A DNA stretch of 64,000 bases from CAZMSD01 sp964568855 (GCA_964568855.1 CAZMSD010000002.1:1-64000); one strand, 5' to 3'; counted from the first letter of the stretch, positions 35,844-45,049 are shown. Notes: a model not told the origin generated them from the sequence alone. Numbers and translations: made by a program.

Positions 35844-38572
35844 GGCGCATCCTCCCGGCGATGTTTCGCCGCCCCGGTTTCCCGCGCTTCGAGTTCCGTG
35901 CCGCGCGCAATCAACGTGTTGCACCTTTCGAGCACGCGCTCGGCTCCGGTCGCCGTGGCCGCGTCCGGCCTCTCGCCCGGGCGCTCCGGCCGGCCGCCGA
36001 GCCTGAAGCGCTCCACCACCGCGCGAAGCCCCGCGGCCTGGGCGGAAAGGTCTTCCGCCGCCGCCGCGCTTTCTTCCGTCAGCGCGGCGTTGGCCTGTGT
36101 GACACGGTCGATCTGCTCCAGGGCCTGGTTGACATGGTCGATTTCCCGGGCCTGCTCGCTGGAGGAGCTGCTGATCTCGCCCACCAGGTCGCTGACGCGC
36201 GAGACCTGTTCCATGATCTCCCGCAGAGCCTCGCCCGTGCTGCCCGCGATGGCTGTTCCGCGCTCCACCCTGGCCACCGAGCCTTCGATCAGCCGGGTCG
36301 TCTCGCGCGCGGCGCCGGCGCTGCGCTGGGCCAGGTTGCGCACCTCGTCGGCCACCACGGCGAAACCCTTGCCGTGGACTCCCGCGCGCGCCGCTTCCAC
36401 CGCGGCGTTGAGCGCCAGCAGGTTGGTCTGGAAGGCGATCTCGTCGATCACCTTGATGATCCTTGAGATCTCGCCGGAAGACTCGCTGATCTCGCCGATC
36501 GCCGCCAGCAGCTGTTCCATCTGCGACCGGCCGCGCTCGGCCGAGGACCGGGCCTCGTCGCTCAGCGCGTCGACCTCCCCGGCGTGATCCGCGTTGCGGT
36601 GGGTCCGCTTGCCGATCTCCTTCAAACGGCCGGCGATCTCCACCAGGGAAGCGGCCTGTTCGGTGGATCCCTGGGAGAGCGCCTGGCTGGTGTCCGCCAC
36701 CTGGCCGGCGTTGGCGTGCACCTGCTCGGTGGCGCCCTTCACCTGGCTCAGTAACCGGTTCAAGCCCCGCAGGCTGGTGTTCAGGGACTTCTTCATCCGC
36801 TCGTGATCGCCGTGATACTCGCCCTGCATTTCCCGGCTCAAGTCGCCGCCGGCCATTCGGTCCAGGCAGGCGACGCCTTCCTCGATCGGCTGCAGCACGT
36901 AGTCGAGGGCGCTGTTCAGCCCGCGTATCACGGCGCAATAGCTACCCCGGAAGCGGGATTCGTCGCTACGGACTTCCAGGCGGCCCTCTTCGGCGGCCAT
37001 GGCCAGCATCAGGCTTTCCTCGATCAGGGCGTTCAGGTTGCCCCGGATCTCCTCCACCGCGTCCGGGAGCACCTGCAGGGCTCCCGGCTGCTCGCGCAGC
37101 GAGGATCCCAGATCGCCCGCAGCGTAGCGCCGCAGGATCCGGATGGCTTCCATCAGCGGCCCGATGACCGATTCCAGGGCGCCGTTGAAACCGTCGGCCA
37201 TCTCCTGGTAGGCGCCTCCGACCCCGGTCACTTCCACGCGCTGCTCGATCCGACCCTCCCGCAGTTCCTGGGTGGTGCGGTTGAAGGCGGCGATCAGGGT
37301 CTCCAGCCTGCGCACCATGCGCTTGATCGAGCCCGCCAGGGTTTCCAGTTCATCCCCGGTCCGGACCTCCAGGCGCGAGTCCAGGTTACCTTGGGCGACG
37401 CTCTCGGCCACTTCGGAGAGCTCCTCGATCGGCCCCGTGATCCGGCGCGCCATGTAGAAGGAGACCGCGAGGATCAGCGTGACCAGGACCAGTCCCCAGC
37501 CCAGCGAGTGGACCAGGACTTCGCGCATCGCGGCTCCCATGGCGCGGACCGGCTGCAGACCCTCGGTCTCGAGGGCGGCCGCCCCGATGGTCCAGCCCCA
37601 GGGTTCGTAATACGCCAGGGCGCTTATCATCCGAGCGCCCCGACCCTCCTCGCGCCCCTCCCGGAAATGTCTCACGAAGGCCAGGTCGCCCGGTTCCAGG
37701 GCCGACGCGCGCTCCAGCAGAGAATCGACGGATGAGGCATATTCCACCGCCGGGCCCTCGGCGCCGATGCCGCGGCCTTCCTCCCGGCCGCTCAATACGA
37801 AGGCGCTGCCCGCATCGCCCACGTGCAGATTGGCGACGTATTCCCGCAGGTGTTCCAGTCCGTCGATCGGCAGCCGCAGGGCCAGCAGGCCCAGGTTGCC
37901 GCCCTCGCCATCCACCAGCGGCCGGTATAGATCTGCGGCCGGCAATCCTCCTGTTTCTGTCCGCACGTAGCGGCAGAAGCCCTGGAGAACATCCTCGAGC
38001 AACGGATCGCGCGAGCCGTCCGGCAGCAGGGCGGGCATATAGCTGCCCACCTCGCGCCGACCATCCGCGCCGGCGATGGAACTCGCGACCCGCAGCATGT
38101 CGCCGCCCTCGGTCATCCGCTGGAAGACGGTCACGCCGGCATCGAGGCCCTGCGCCAGGTCGTCCACGAAGCGCGTCGGCTCTCCGGGATCCAGGTTGGG
38201 CCGAATCCAGGTTCCGCCCAGCCTGAGCCTGGGCAGCCAGATCTCCCGGCTGCTGCCGTCCTCCTGGTTCAGGGCCTCCCAGCGAACCGATCGCGGGCCC
38301 TCGAAGGACAGGCCGCCCGCTGCTCCGGCCAGGTCCAGGGCGCGCTCCATGGATTGATCGGCCTTCCTGCGCGCCAGCCGGTCCGTGATTTCACACATCC
38401 GAACCACGTTCCGCGCGGTCCGGCCCAGGTCACGCCGGGTGCTTTCCTCGATCGCCGCTCCGGCACCCGCTTCGACCCGCTGGTGACCGAGTTGCACCAG
38501 GCCGAAGATCAGCGCCGGGGGAACCAGCCCCGCCGCGAGGGTCAACACGATGATTTTCCTCCGCAGTCGCAT
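35840..38572 (-). CDS. Methyl-accepting chemotaxis protein with periplasmic Cache-like sensor and poly-HAMP
   Basis: 910 residues. TM1 lies at about 6-28. A long periplasmic region (30-350) contains sequence like a Cache sensor (YYEPWGWTIGAAALE near its end). TM2 (~353-374) is followed by HAMP (RRITGPIEELSEVAESVAQG). Several HAMP-like units come next (YAAGDLGSSLREQPGALQVL; FRGSYCAVIRGLNSALDYVL; MAGGDLSREMQGEYHGD). The signalling hairpin EIAFQTNLLALNAAVEAARA and ADEVRNLAQRSAGAARET is intact. GGAGAGGG precedes the ATG. It shares ATGA with cheW. Confidence 0.93.
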   Translation of the reverse strand: MRLRRKIIVLTLAAGLVPPALIFGLVQLGHQRVEAGAGAAIEESTRRDLGRTARNVVRMCEITDRLARRKADQSMERALDLAGAAGGLSFEGPRSVRWEALNQEDGSSREIWLPRLRLGGTWIRPNLDPGEPTRFVDDLAQGLDAGVTVFQRMTEGGDMLRVASSIAGADGRREVGSYMPALLPDGSRDPLLEDVLQGFCRYVRTETGGLPAADLYRPLVDGEGGNLGLLALRLPIDGLEHLREYVANLHVGDAGSAFVLSGREEGRGIGAEGPAVEYASSVDSLLERASALEPGDLAFVRHFREGREEGRGARMISALAYYEPWGWTIGAAALETEGLQPVRAMGAAMREVLVHSLGWGLVLVTLILAVSFYMARRITGPIEELSEVAESVAQGNLDSRLEVRTGDELETLAGSIKRMVRRLETLIAAFNRTTQELREGRIEQRVEVTGVGGAYQEMADGFNGALESVIGPLMEAIRILRRYAAGDLGSSLREQPGALQVLPDAVEEIRGNLNALIEESLMLAMAAEEGRLEVRSDESRFRGSYCAVIRGLNSALDYVLQPIEEGVACLDRMAGGDLSREMQGEYHGDHERMKKSLNTSLRGLNRLLSQVKGATEQVHANAGQVADTSQALSQGSTEQAASLVEIAGRLKEIGKRTHRNADHAGEVDALSDEARSSAERGRSQMEQLLAAIGEISESSGEISRIIKVIDEIAFQTNLLALNAAVEAARAGVHGKGFAVVADEVRNLAQRSAGAARETTRLIEGSVARVERGTAIAGSTGEALREIMEQVSRVSDLVGEISSSSSEQAREIDHVNQALEQIDRVTQANAALTEESAAAAEDLSAQAAGLRAVVERFRLGGRPERPGERPDAATATGAERVLERCNTLIARGTELEARETGAAKHRREDAP

Positions 38573-38586
38573 CTGCTACCCTCTCC

Positions 38587-40425
38587 CTAGAAATCGCCGA
38601 AGTCCCGGTCGTCCAATGAAATGAGCTCCTCGGGGTCCACGGCGCCTCGAGGTTTCTCGTTCGCCTCGCGCGGGCGCCGGGCTTTGGACGCGGGTCCTCC
38701 GGCGGGATCTCCCGGCCGCTGCAAATCCGGCGCCTGCAGTTCCTCCGCGCGATTCCCGAGCGTCTCCTTCAGCCGGAAGCGCGTCAGCATCGTTCTGAGA
38801 GTCTGCGCCCTGCCCGACAACTGCGCGGCGGCGGAAGCGGTCTCGTCGGCCGAGGCGGCGTTCCTTTGTGTCACGCGGTCGATCTGGTGCAGCGCCTGGC
38901 TGACCTGTTCGAGCCCCAGCGACTGCTCGGTGCTGGCGTTGTTGATCTCCTCCACCAGATCGCTGGCCTGGGTCGCGCTCGAGACGATTTCGCCCAGGGC
39001 CCTGGCGGTCTCCTTGGCGAGTTCCGTGCCGCGGCCCACCTTCCGGACCGAACCGGCGATCAGCTCGGTGGTCTCCTGAGCGGCCCGGGCGCTGCGCTGG
39101 GCCAGGTTGCGCACCTCGTCCGCCACCACGGCGAAGCCCTTCCCCTGGACGCCGGCACGGGCCGCCTCTACCGCGGCGTTGAGCGCCAGCAGGTTGGTCT
39201 GGAAGGCGATCTCGTCGATGGCTTTGATGATCTTCGAAATCTCGCTGGAGGAATTGTTGATGGCCGTCATGGCGTTGAGCATCTTCTGCATCTGGCGGTT
39301 GCCCTCGTCCGCCGCCTCGCAGGCCGCGCTGGTGAGCTGGTTCGCCTTGGCCGCGTGACTTGAGTTCTGCCGGGTCTGCTCCGAGACCTCGGCCAGCGAG
39401 GAGGAGATCTCCTGCAGTGCGGCCGCCTGATCAGTGGCTCCTTCCGCGAGCGCCTGGCTGGATTCCGAGACCTGGCCGCTGCCCGAATTGACCTGCTCCA
39501 CCGCCTCGGTCACGTGGCTCAGGATCTCGTCCAGCGACTGCATGGCGGTGTTGAAGGCCAGTTGCATCACCGCGTGATCGCCGCGGAACTCCCCGTGGAT
39601 CTCGGCCCGCAGGTCGCCGGAGGCCAGCTCCTTCAGCGTGTCCACGCTCTCGGTCACGGGCCGGGCGAGGTTGTCCAGGGTTTCGTTCATGCCTTTGATG
39701 ATCTCGCGATACCCGCCTTCGAAGCGCTCCACGGAACCGCGCTCCGCCAGGTTGCCTTCGCTGGCCGCCCGGGCCAGCCTGAGGCTCTCGTCGATCAGAG
39801 CCTGCAGGTTGGCCCGGATCTCGTTCAGCGCGTCGGGCAGCTCCTGCTGCTCGCCCGGCAGGTCTCGCAGGACCTCGCCCAGGTCCCCCACCGCGTACCG
39901 GCGGAGTATCCCGACGGCCTCAAGCACGGGAGCGATAACCGCGTCCAGCGCCGCGTTGAAACCTTCCACCAGCTCGAGATAGGCGCCCCGGCTGTCCCCG
40001 CAGGCCGCGCGCGCGCTGAGGTTTCCAGCCCGCTGCTGCATCACCGTGTCGCGCAGACCGTGTACCACGCCGTCCAGACAATTGATCATCCGGTTGATCG
40101 ATGCGGCCAGGTCGCCGATCTCATCTTCCGCGCGGACTTCGAGCATGCAGCTCAGATCCCCCCGGGCCGCCCGGGCCGCCGCCTCGGCCACGCGCCGCAC
40201 GGGACCGGTGATCACCCTGCGGACGTAGACCAGTCCGACGACGAACACCGCGATCGAACCCGAGAGCAGCAGGGCCAGCGCCGTCCGCAGGAGGCCCAGG
40301 CCGGCCGCGTCCTGCTCCTGCATCGCCAGGTAGTAGCTCGTCCCGGCCACGATGAAGACCAGCGCGAGGAAGGCTCCCAGCAGGAGTCCCAGCTTCAGGC
40401 TGATGCCGATTACGCGCTTCGTCAT
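38587..40425 (-). CDS. Methyl-accepting chemotaxis protein lacking a periplasmic sensor
   Basis: 612 residues from MTKRVIGISLKLG (ATG at 40425, GAGGA upstream, 14 bases after the cheA stop). Two hydrophobic helices (~5-28 and ~38-62) are separated by only a dozen residues, so there is no periplasmic ligand domain. A string of HAMP-like units follows (VRRVITGPVRRVAEAAARAA, IDESLRLARAASEGNLAERG, ELASGDLRAEIHGEFRGDH) before the canonical hairpin EIAFQTNLLALNAAVEAARA. The last residues, DFGDF, end in an aromatic-acidic motif vaguely like a CheR/CheB tether. It may sense cytoplasmic or membrane signals. Confidence 0.9.
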   Translation of the reverse strand: MTKRVIGISLKLGLLLGAFLALVFIVAGTSYYLAMQEQDAAGLGLLRTALALLLSGSIAVFVVGLVYVRRVITGPVRRVAEAAARAARGDLSCMLEVRAEDEIGDLAASINRMINCLDGVVHGLRDTVMQQRAGNLSARAACGDSRGAYLELVEGFNAALDAVIAPVLEAVGILRRYAVGDLGEVLRDLPGEQQELPDALNEIRANLQALIDESLRLARAASEGNLAERGSVERFEGGYREIIKGMNETLDNLARPVTESVDTLKELASGDLRAEIHGEFRGDHAVMQLAFNTAMQSLDEILSHVTEAVEQVNSGSGQVSESSQALAEGATDQAAALQEISSSLAEVSEQTRQNSSHAAKANQLTSAACEAADEGNRQMQKMLNAMTAINNSSSEISKIIKAIDEIAFQTNLLALNAAVEAARAGVQGKGFAVVADEVRNLAQRSARAAQETTELIAGSVRKVGRGTELAKETARALGEIVSSATQASDLVEEINNASTEQSLGLEQVSQALHQIDRVTQRNAASADETASAAAQLSGRAQTLRTMLTRFRLKETLGNRAEELQAPDLQRPGDPAGGPASKARRPREANEKPRGAVDPEELISLDDRDFGDF

Positions 40426-40439
40426 TTTCCAGTCCTCGT

Positions 40440-42773
40440 TTATTGTCTCGTCTCCCCATCGTCCATCGGGAGGACCGCTCGGTCCAACGCCGCAGCCGAT
40501 GCGACCCGCCGGGGGGCTGCGAGACGATCCTGCCCGCCCGCCAGATGAAACAGGCCCGCCGTATCCAGCAACAGGCTCACTTCCCCGTCGCCGAGGATCG
40601 TGCAGCCCGACACGCCGTTCAGCTTTCCCAGGTACTCGGAGAGGCCCTTGATCACGATCTGCTGCTGTCCCAGGATCTCGTCCACGAACAGGCACAGCAC
40701 CTGCTCCTCGTGTTCGAGCACGATGATGATCCCCTCGTCAAGCTCCCGGTGGTCGGGCGCCACGCCGAAGGCCTCATGCAGCCGCAGCACGGGATGCAGG
40801 CGGTCGCGAATGCGGACGATTTCCCTGCGCTCCATGGTGCGGCTGACCTGCCCGGATTCCGGTTTGAGCGATTCGCGGATGTCCACTGTGGAGAGCACGT
40901 AGCGATTGTTTCCCACCCTGAAGACCATCCCGTCGAGAATGGCCAGCGTCAGTGGAATCCGCACGATCACGGTGGTGCCCTCGCCCGGTGCGCTGCTGAT
41001 GTCCACCCGGCCGCTGATGCTCTCGATGTTGCGCCGGACCACGTCCATTCCTACCCCCCGGCCCGAGACGTCCGTGACCTGGGTGACGGTGGTGAAGCCC
41101 GGGGCGAAGATGAGCTTCCAGACCTCCTCGTCGCTCAGTTCGCTGCCGTCCCCCTCCAGCATGCCCTGCTCGGCGGCCTTGCTCAGGATCGCCCGGCGGT
41201 TCATCCCGCGGCCGTCGTCCTTGACAAGGATCCAGACCTCGTTGCCGAAATGCCGGGCTTCCAGCACCAGCCTGCCCGTGACGGACTTGCCCGCGGCCGC
41301 TCGTTCCTCCGGCGGCTCGATGCCGTGATCCAGCGAGTTGCGGATGATGTGCACCAGTGGATCGGTGATCTTCTCGATCAGGGTTTTGTCCACCTCGGTC
41401 TGTTCGCCGAAGATCTTCAGCTCCACCTGTTTCCCGCCGCGGACGCTGAGATCGCGCACAAGGCGGGGCATTCTGCGGAAGGTGTTGGCCAGGGGAATCA
41501 TGCGGATCGAAGTGGCTACGTCCTGCAGGTCGCGGGTTATCTTCTCCAGTTGGCGGACCGATTTCTCGAAGCGGTCCAGCGAGCTGCAATGCTCCCGGAT
41601 GTCGGGATTCTGGACCACCATGACTTCCGAGATCACGAGCTCGCCCACCAGGTCCAGCAGCAGGTCGAGCTTCTCTACGTCAACGCGCACGGTCTTGCGC
41701 AGCGCGCGGTCGCCTCCGCCTTCCGGTCCTGGCTGCCGGGCTTCCCGGGCTGCATCGGGCGCCACGGAATCGCCGGGCTTCTCCGATGTCCCAGATTCCC
41801 CCCCTTCATCCTGCTTGGCTGTTTCCGGCGCGGTCCCCCGTCCCTGTGCCCCGGAGCTCACGGCCGATTCCAGCATACGCAGATGGCTTTCCAGGTCGTC
41901 GATGGAGGGCGCTTCCTGTTCGTCCAGCTTGGACAGAGCAACTCGCAGGATGTCGAAGTTGGCGAGCACCAGGGTTACGAATCCTGAGCTGATGGGAACC
42001 TCGCCGTCCCGGATTTCGTGCAGGATCAGTTCCGTCCGGTGACTCAGGCGCTCCAGGTCGCTGAAGCCCAGGAAACCGGAGTTGCCTTTGAAACTGTGGA
42101 AGGCCCGGAAGGCCTTGTCGATCAACTCCATCCGGTCCGGTTCCTTTTCCAGCGCGAGCAGGGATTCCTCCGCCGCGTGGAGCAGGTCCTCGGCTTCCAC
42201 CTTGTACTGGGCCGCCATTTCGTCCGTGATCACCGGCCTGGGCCGGGATTCCTTCTCCGGGGGAGCCTCCCGCGCGGCTTGTTCCCGGGTTCCGGGATGC
42301 TCCGCCGCCCCGGATTGCTCCGCGCTCCAGGAATCTCCCCCGGAAAGCCCGCTGATAGCGTTCCGGATTTCCAGGATCAGGACCTGACTGCGCTCCTCGA
42401 AGCTGCCGTCCTCGGTGTGCTCGTCGAGGTGCTCGAAGAGGCTACGCAACAGGTCACAGCTGCGATTCATCAGGTCGATGTGGTGATGCGCGAGCGGAAA
42501 GCTTCCCTTGCGGAACTGGTCGAGGAGCGTCTCCGCCTCGTGGGTGATGGAACGCAGGATCTGCAGGTCCAGCATTCCGGCGCCGCCTTTCAGGGAATGG
42601 AAAGAACGGAAGATCGTGTCCAGGAGCTCAGAGTCCGCCGGGGCATCGCCCCGGGAGGATTGCTCCAGGCGGATCAGCAAGGGTTCCGCCTCGTCCAGCA
42701 GCTCCCGGCCTTCTTCGACGAATCCCAGCAGAATCTCGCGGAACTCGTCGTATGAGACCATGGCCTCGCTCAT
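40440..42773 (-). CDS. cheA: Chemotaxis histidine kinase CheA with two Hpt domains
   Basis: 777 residues from MSEAMVSYDEF (42773), chosen because GGAAGG lies upstream and because the region before it contains the terminator of the preceding gene. Two P1/Hpt domains are visible, with phosphorylatable His in FHSLKGGAGM (~residue 60) and FHSFKGNSGFLG (~residue 215). A P3 dimerisation helix (VEKLDLLLDLVGELVISEVM), P4 ATPase (HIIRNSLDHGIEPPEERAAAG, DDGRGMNRRAI, GRGVGMDVVRRN) and P5 CheW-like domain follow. No obvious P2 CheY-docking domain. Operon promoter not identified. Confidence 0.95.
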   Translation of the reverse strand: MSEAMVSYDEFREILLGFVEEGRELLDEAEPLLIRLEQSSRGDAPADSELLDTIFRSFHSLKGGAGMLDLQILRSITHEAETLLDQFRKGSFPLAHHHIDLMNRSCDLLRSLFEHLDEHTEDGSFEERSQVLILEIRNAISGLSGGDSWSAEQSGAAEHPGTREQAAREAPPEKESRPRPVITDEMAAQYKVEAEDLLHAAEESLLALEKEPDRMELIDKAFRAFHSFKGNSGFLGFSDLERLSHRTELILHEIRDGEVPISSGFVTLVLANFDILRVALSKLDEQEAPSIDDLESHLRMLESAVSSGAQGRGTAPETAKQDEGGESGTSEKPGDSVAPDAAREARQPGPEGGGDRALRKTVRVDVEKLDLLLDLVGELVISEVMVVQNPDIREHCSSLDRFEKSVRQLEKITRDLQDVATSIRMIPLANTFRRMPRLVRDLSVRGGKQVELKIFGEQTEVDKTLIEKITDPLVHIIRNSLDHGIEPPEERAAAGKSVTGRLVLEARHFGNEVWILVKDDGRGMNRRAILSKAAEQGMLEGDGSELSDEEVWKLIFAPGFTTVTQVTDVSGRGVGMDVVRRNIESISGRVDISSAPGEGTTVIVRIPLTLAILDGMVFRVGNNRYVLSTVDIRESLKPESGQVSRTMERREIVRIRDRLHPVLRLHEAFGVAPDHRELDEGIIIVLEHEEQVLCLFVDEILGQQQIVIKGLSEYLGKLNGVSGCTILGDGEVSLLLDTAGLFHLAGGQDRLAAPRRVASAAALDRAVLPMDDGETRQ

Positions 42774-42850
42774 CTTCCAGGTTCCTTCCATTTCGCGCAG
42801 GGTATCCACGGAAGTATCGGAAGCGCGTAAAGCCGTCTTTATAGGAAAGA

Positions 42851-42875
42851 AGAAGCCCGGTGCACGCACCGGGCT
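42851..42875 (-). terminator. Rho-independent terminator after the beta-helix gene
   Basis: Perfect stem AGCCCGGTGC / GCACCGGGCT with a two-base tip, followed on the minus strand by TCTTCTTTCC, about 55 bases after the stop at 42930 and before cheA. Confidence 0.75.
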
Positions 42876-42929
42876 GTTGGAACCCTGATCGGATCCGAAA
42901 CCTCGACTCTCGGAAGCCCGATTCACCTG

Positions 42930-43844
42930 TCAACGAGCACCGGGTCGGTTCAAATCCACCAGGTAAGTGTCGATGATGGTCGGCGCGCAGGAGCCCTCGA
43001 AAAGCATGTAGTCATTACGCGCCTCGCCGCTGCGAAATCTACAGTTGCGCAGCACGGGATTGCTGTTCCAGATATCCACCGCGCAGCCGCCGCCGCCCAC
43101 GGAGCGGTTGTCGGCGAAAAGGCAGGCACTGAGTTCCGGGGATCCGCCGGTCACCTGGAGTCCACCCCCGTAGCCCTCGGTGCGGTTGCCCTCGAAGGTG
43201 CAGTTCCGCAAGCTGGGGCTGGCAGCTTCCACGTAGCAGCCCCCGCCCTGCTCGAAAGCGTAGTTGTTCTCGAAGCGGCAGCCACGGACCACTGGACTGC
43301 CCTTGCGCAGGTGGAGACCGCCGCCCGTCTGATGCTCGGGGAAGGCGTCCGCCTGCCCCCCGCAGATCACCAGACCGTCCAGAACACAGCTCGAGTCCAC
43401 GCCCGAGGCCACCACCACGTGGTAGCTGTTGTCCATCCGGCCCGCGAAGCGTTCGGTGTCGTTTCCGCGCAGATCGCCGGAGAGCACCGTCCGGTGGATC
43501 TCGGGATTGCGCTGATCGAGGCTGGCTTCCTCGCCGCTGAACCCACCGAAGAGGGCCACGCCTCTTTTCAACTGGAAACTGGCCTCGCGATCATCGCCGG
43601 AGGTAGGACGGTAGGTACCGGCGGCGATCCAGATCTGCTGCCCGAACCGGGACCGCCTGAGCGCTTCCTGCAAGTCGTCAAAAGCCGTGGCCCAGCTCGC
43701 GCCGTCGCCCTCGGGGGAAGCGCCGGCGGCCACGAAGATCACTGGAACCCGGCCGGAGGCAGCCTGGCAGGCCAGTCCGCCGGTCAGCGTCAACAGGGCA
43801 CCGCCAATCAGCGCCGCGGCAAGTATGATCGAATGCTTTTTCAT
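42930..43844 (-). CDS. Exported right-handed beta-helix protein
   Basis: 304 residues. The signal peptide is MKKHSIILAAALIGGALLTL, with AGGAGAG upstream. The start FVAAGASPEGDGASWATAFD and IWIAAGTYRPTSGDDREASF resemble the POMP/choice-of-anchor-Q beta-helix family. Repeats like VVRGCRFENNYAFEQGGGCY and LRNCTFEGNRTEGYGGGLQV follow. Probable surface or periplasmic protein; no catalytic residues recognised. Shares architecture with the protein at 49390-50499. Confidence 0.85.
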   Translation of the reverse strand: MKKHSIILAAALIGGALLTLTGGLACQAASGRVPVIFVAAGASPEGDGASWATAFDDLQEALRRSRFGQQIWIAAGTYRPTSGDDREASFQLKRGVALFGGFSGEEASLDQRNPEIHRTVLSGDLRGNDTERFAGRMDNSYHVVVASGVDSSCVLDGLVICGGQADAFPEHQTGGGLHLRKGSPVVRGCRFENNYAFEQGGGCYVEAASPSLRNCTFEGNRTEGYGGGLQVTGGSPELSACLFADNRSVGGGGCAVDIWNSNPVLRNCRFRSGEARNDYMLFEGSCAPTIIDTYLVDLNRPGAR

Positions 43845-43931
43845 TTCTCTCTCCTGATGCTTCACACTCTCGTTCCATCACATATGTCGGGGGAGGGTGC
43901 GAACTGTGACAGGCGTACCGGAGATAAATAG

Positions 43932-43962
43932 CAGGGACCGTCTCCCGCTGGGACGGCCCCTG
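43932..43962 (-). terminator. Probable terminator of the small exported-protein gene
   Basis: Stem CAGGGGCCGTC / GACGGTCCCTG on the minus strand (one mismatch) followed by CTATTTATC, about 75 bases after the stop at 44038. The T tract is poor. Confidence 0.5.
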
Positions 43963-44037
43963 TTGCCGATGATCTGTCGCAAGATGTTGCGTCACTGCGT
44001 TGAGGAAGGAAGCGACAGACCTCGTATGGAATCAGAT

Positions 44038-44490
44038 TCAGTCGATGCGCAACTTGGTCAGTTCGAAGGTCCTGATCAGTTCGCCGTCCCACTTGATCTC
44101 GCCCAGCTGGATCGCATGACCCACCAGGACGCCGCCCTTCACCGGCCGGCCCGTGAGACCCGGGAAGCGCACGGCCACTGTCCCGGAACCGGTTTCCAGC
44201 AGGTTGAACCCGCTCTTGATCACGGGGCCCACGATACCTTTCAACTGGACGACCCGGCCGCCCTCGTCGGGATCGGAGTCGCCCCAGCGGGCTACTTCGC
44301 TCGCGTCCGCGGGAAGCTGATCCGCCGCGCCGCGCATGTCGTTCCCGCCGGGGGCCTTGTGGTACTCGGTGGAGCGGTAGCTGGGCCAGGGCTTGGCGCA
44401 GGCTTCCTGAAGGGAAGCGGAACTCAGAAGACCGAAGGCCACCAGGCTCACTGCCAGCAGCAGCTTCTTGGAATGGACCGTGCGTGTCAT
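44038..44490 (-). CDS. Small exported protein of unknown function
   Basis: 150 residues from MTRTVHSKKLLLAVSLVAFG (44490), with a perfect AAGGAGG 6 bases before the ATG. The signal peptide ends near residue 31 (SSASLQEACA). The mature part is beta-rich (GGRVVQLKGIVGPVIKSGFN, TVAVRFPGLTGRP, GVLVGHAIQLGEIKWDGEL). I do not recognise a family. Confidence 0.75.
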   Translation of the reverse strand: MTRTVHSKKLLLAVSLVAFGLLSSASLQEACAKPWPSYRSTEYHKAPGGNDMRGAADQLPADASEVARWGDSDPDEGGRVVQLKGIVGPVIKSGFNLLETGSGTVAVRFPGLTGRPVKGGVLVGHAIQLGEIKWDGELIRTFELTKLRID

Positions 44491-44562
44491 GATATCCTCC
44501 TTGTTTGGATTTCTACCTATTCGCTTCATGGGTAGTGTCGTTCCGGCGCGGCATGTGTGACA

Positions 44563-44588
44563 GAAAACCCCCGCATTTCTGCGGGGGC
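44563..44588 (-). terminator. Terminator of the 72-residue membrane-protein gene
   Basis: Stem CCCCCGCA / TGCGGGGG with loop TTTC (plus-strand reading); on the minus strand it is followed by TTTTCTG. It is 34 bases beyond the stop at 44623. Confidence 0.75.
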
Positions 44589-44622
44589 TTCACTCTGCGC
44601 CGCCGAACCCGAACGAGGTGCA

Positions 44623-44841
44623 TCAGTTATGGGCGTAACCAGACAGACGCAGAGCCGTCGAGACGATGGGTAAGACCCATTCGCAATCGCAGCCGGAGCA
44701 CCGTGTTCCGTGCTGGGCCGTCCTTGCGCTGTTGAGTTCTCCGTGGGCCGCTTCCCCGGCACTCCAGACGGCCATCAGGAAGTACACCAGCAGCGCCAGG
44801 ACCAAGCTGACCAGCCTGCTGATGTGGATGTGGCGCTGCAT
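44623..44841 (-). CDS. Small membrane-anchored Cys-containing protein
   Basis: 72 residues, with GGGAGA about 9 bases before the ATG. A hydrophobic segment (LVSLVLALLVYFLMAVWSAG, residues 10-29) is followed by a short tail with C-x2-C-x-C (RCSGCDCEW) suited to metal or Fe binding. A dedicated terminator downstream supports a real gene. Family unknown. Confidence 0.6.
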   Translation of the reverse strand: MQRHIHISRLVSLVLALLVYFLMAVWSAGEAAHGELNSARTAQHGTRCSGCDCEWVLPIVSTALRLSGYAHN

Positions 44842-45033
44842 GACGATTCTCCCGGTTTAACAGGCTTCCTTTCAACCGGTATGTCGTAGCGGTCGACGAT
44901 CCGTGACATCGGGCGCGGAACAGGAAGCCTACCGCGTACGAATCGCGCATTCAACTTGGAATGACGCTGCGCATTGAGCCATTGGCGCACCGAAATCGTA
45001 TTTTCGATGGGGAACCGGTTCTGCTGTGTCAAT

Positions 45034-45049
45034 TGTGACCCAGGTCACA
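45034..45049. promoter_or_regulatory. Perfect CRP/FNR-type palindrome TGTGA-N6-TCACA
   Basis: TGTGACCCAGGTCACA is a full palindrome matching the CRP half-site consensus on both arms, 66 bases upstream of the TPR-CHAT ATG. No T run follows, so it is not a terminator. Binding by a CRP/FNR-family regulator is inferred from the motif alone. It is the only such site I found in the window. Confidence 0.6.

Noticed and set aside
40426..40695. Longer start for the second receptor
   Set aside because: Proline/glycine-rich sequence inside cheA; MTKRV at 40425 has a ribosome site and begins the TM helix.
45034..45049. Palindrome as a terminator
   Set aside because: No T run on either strand and the spacing fits an operator better.
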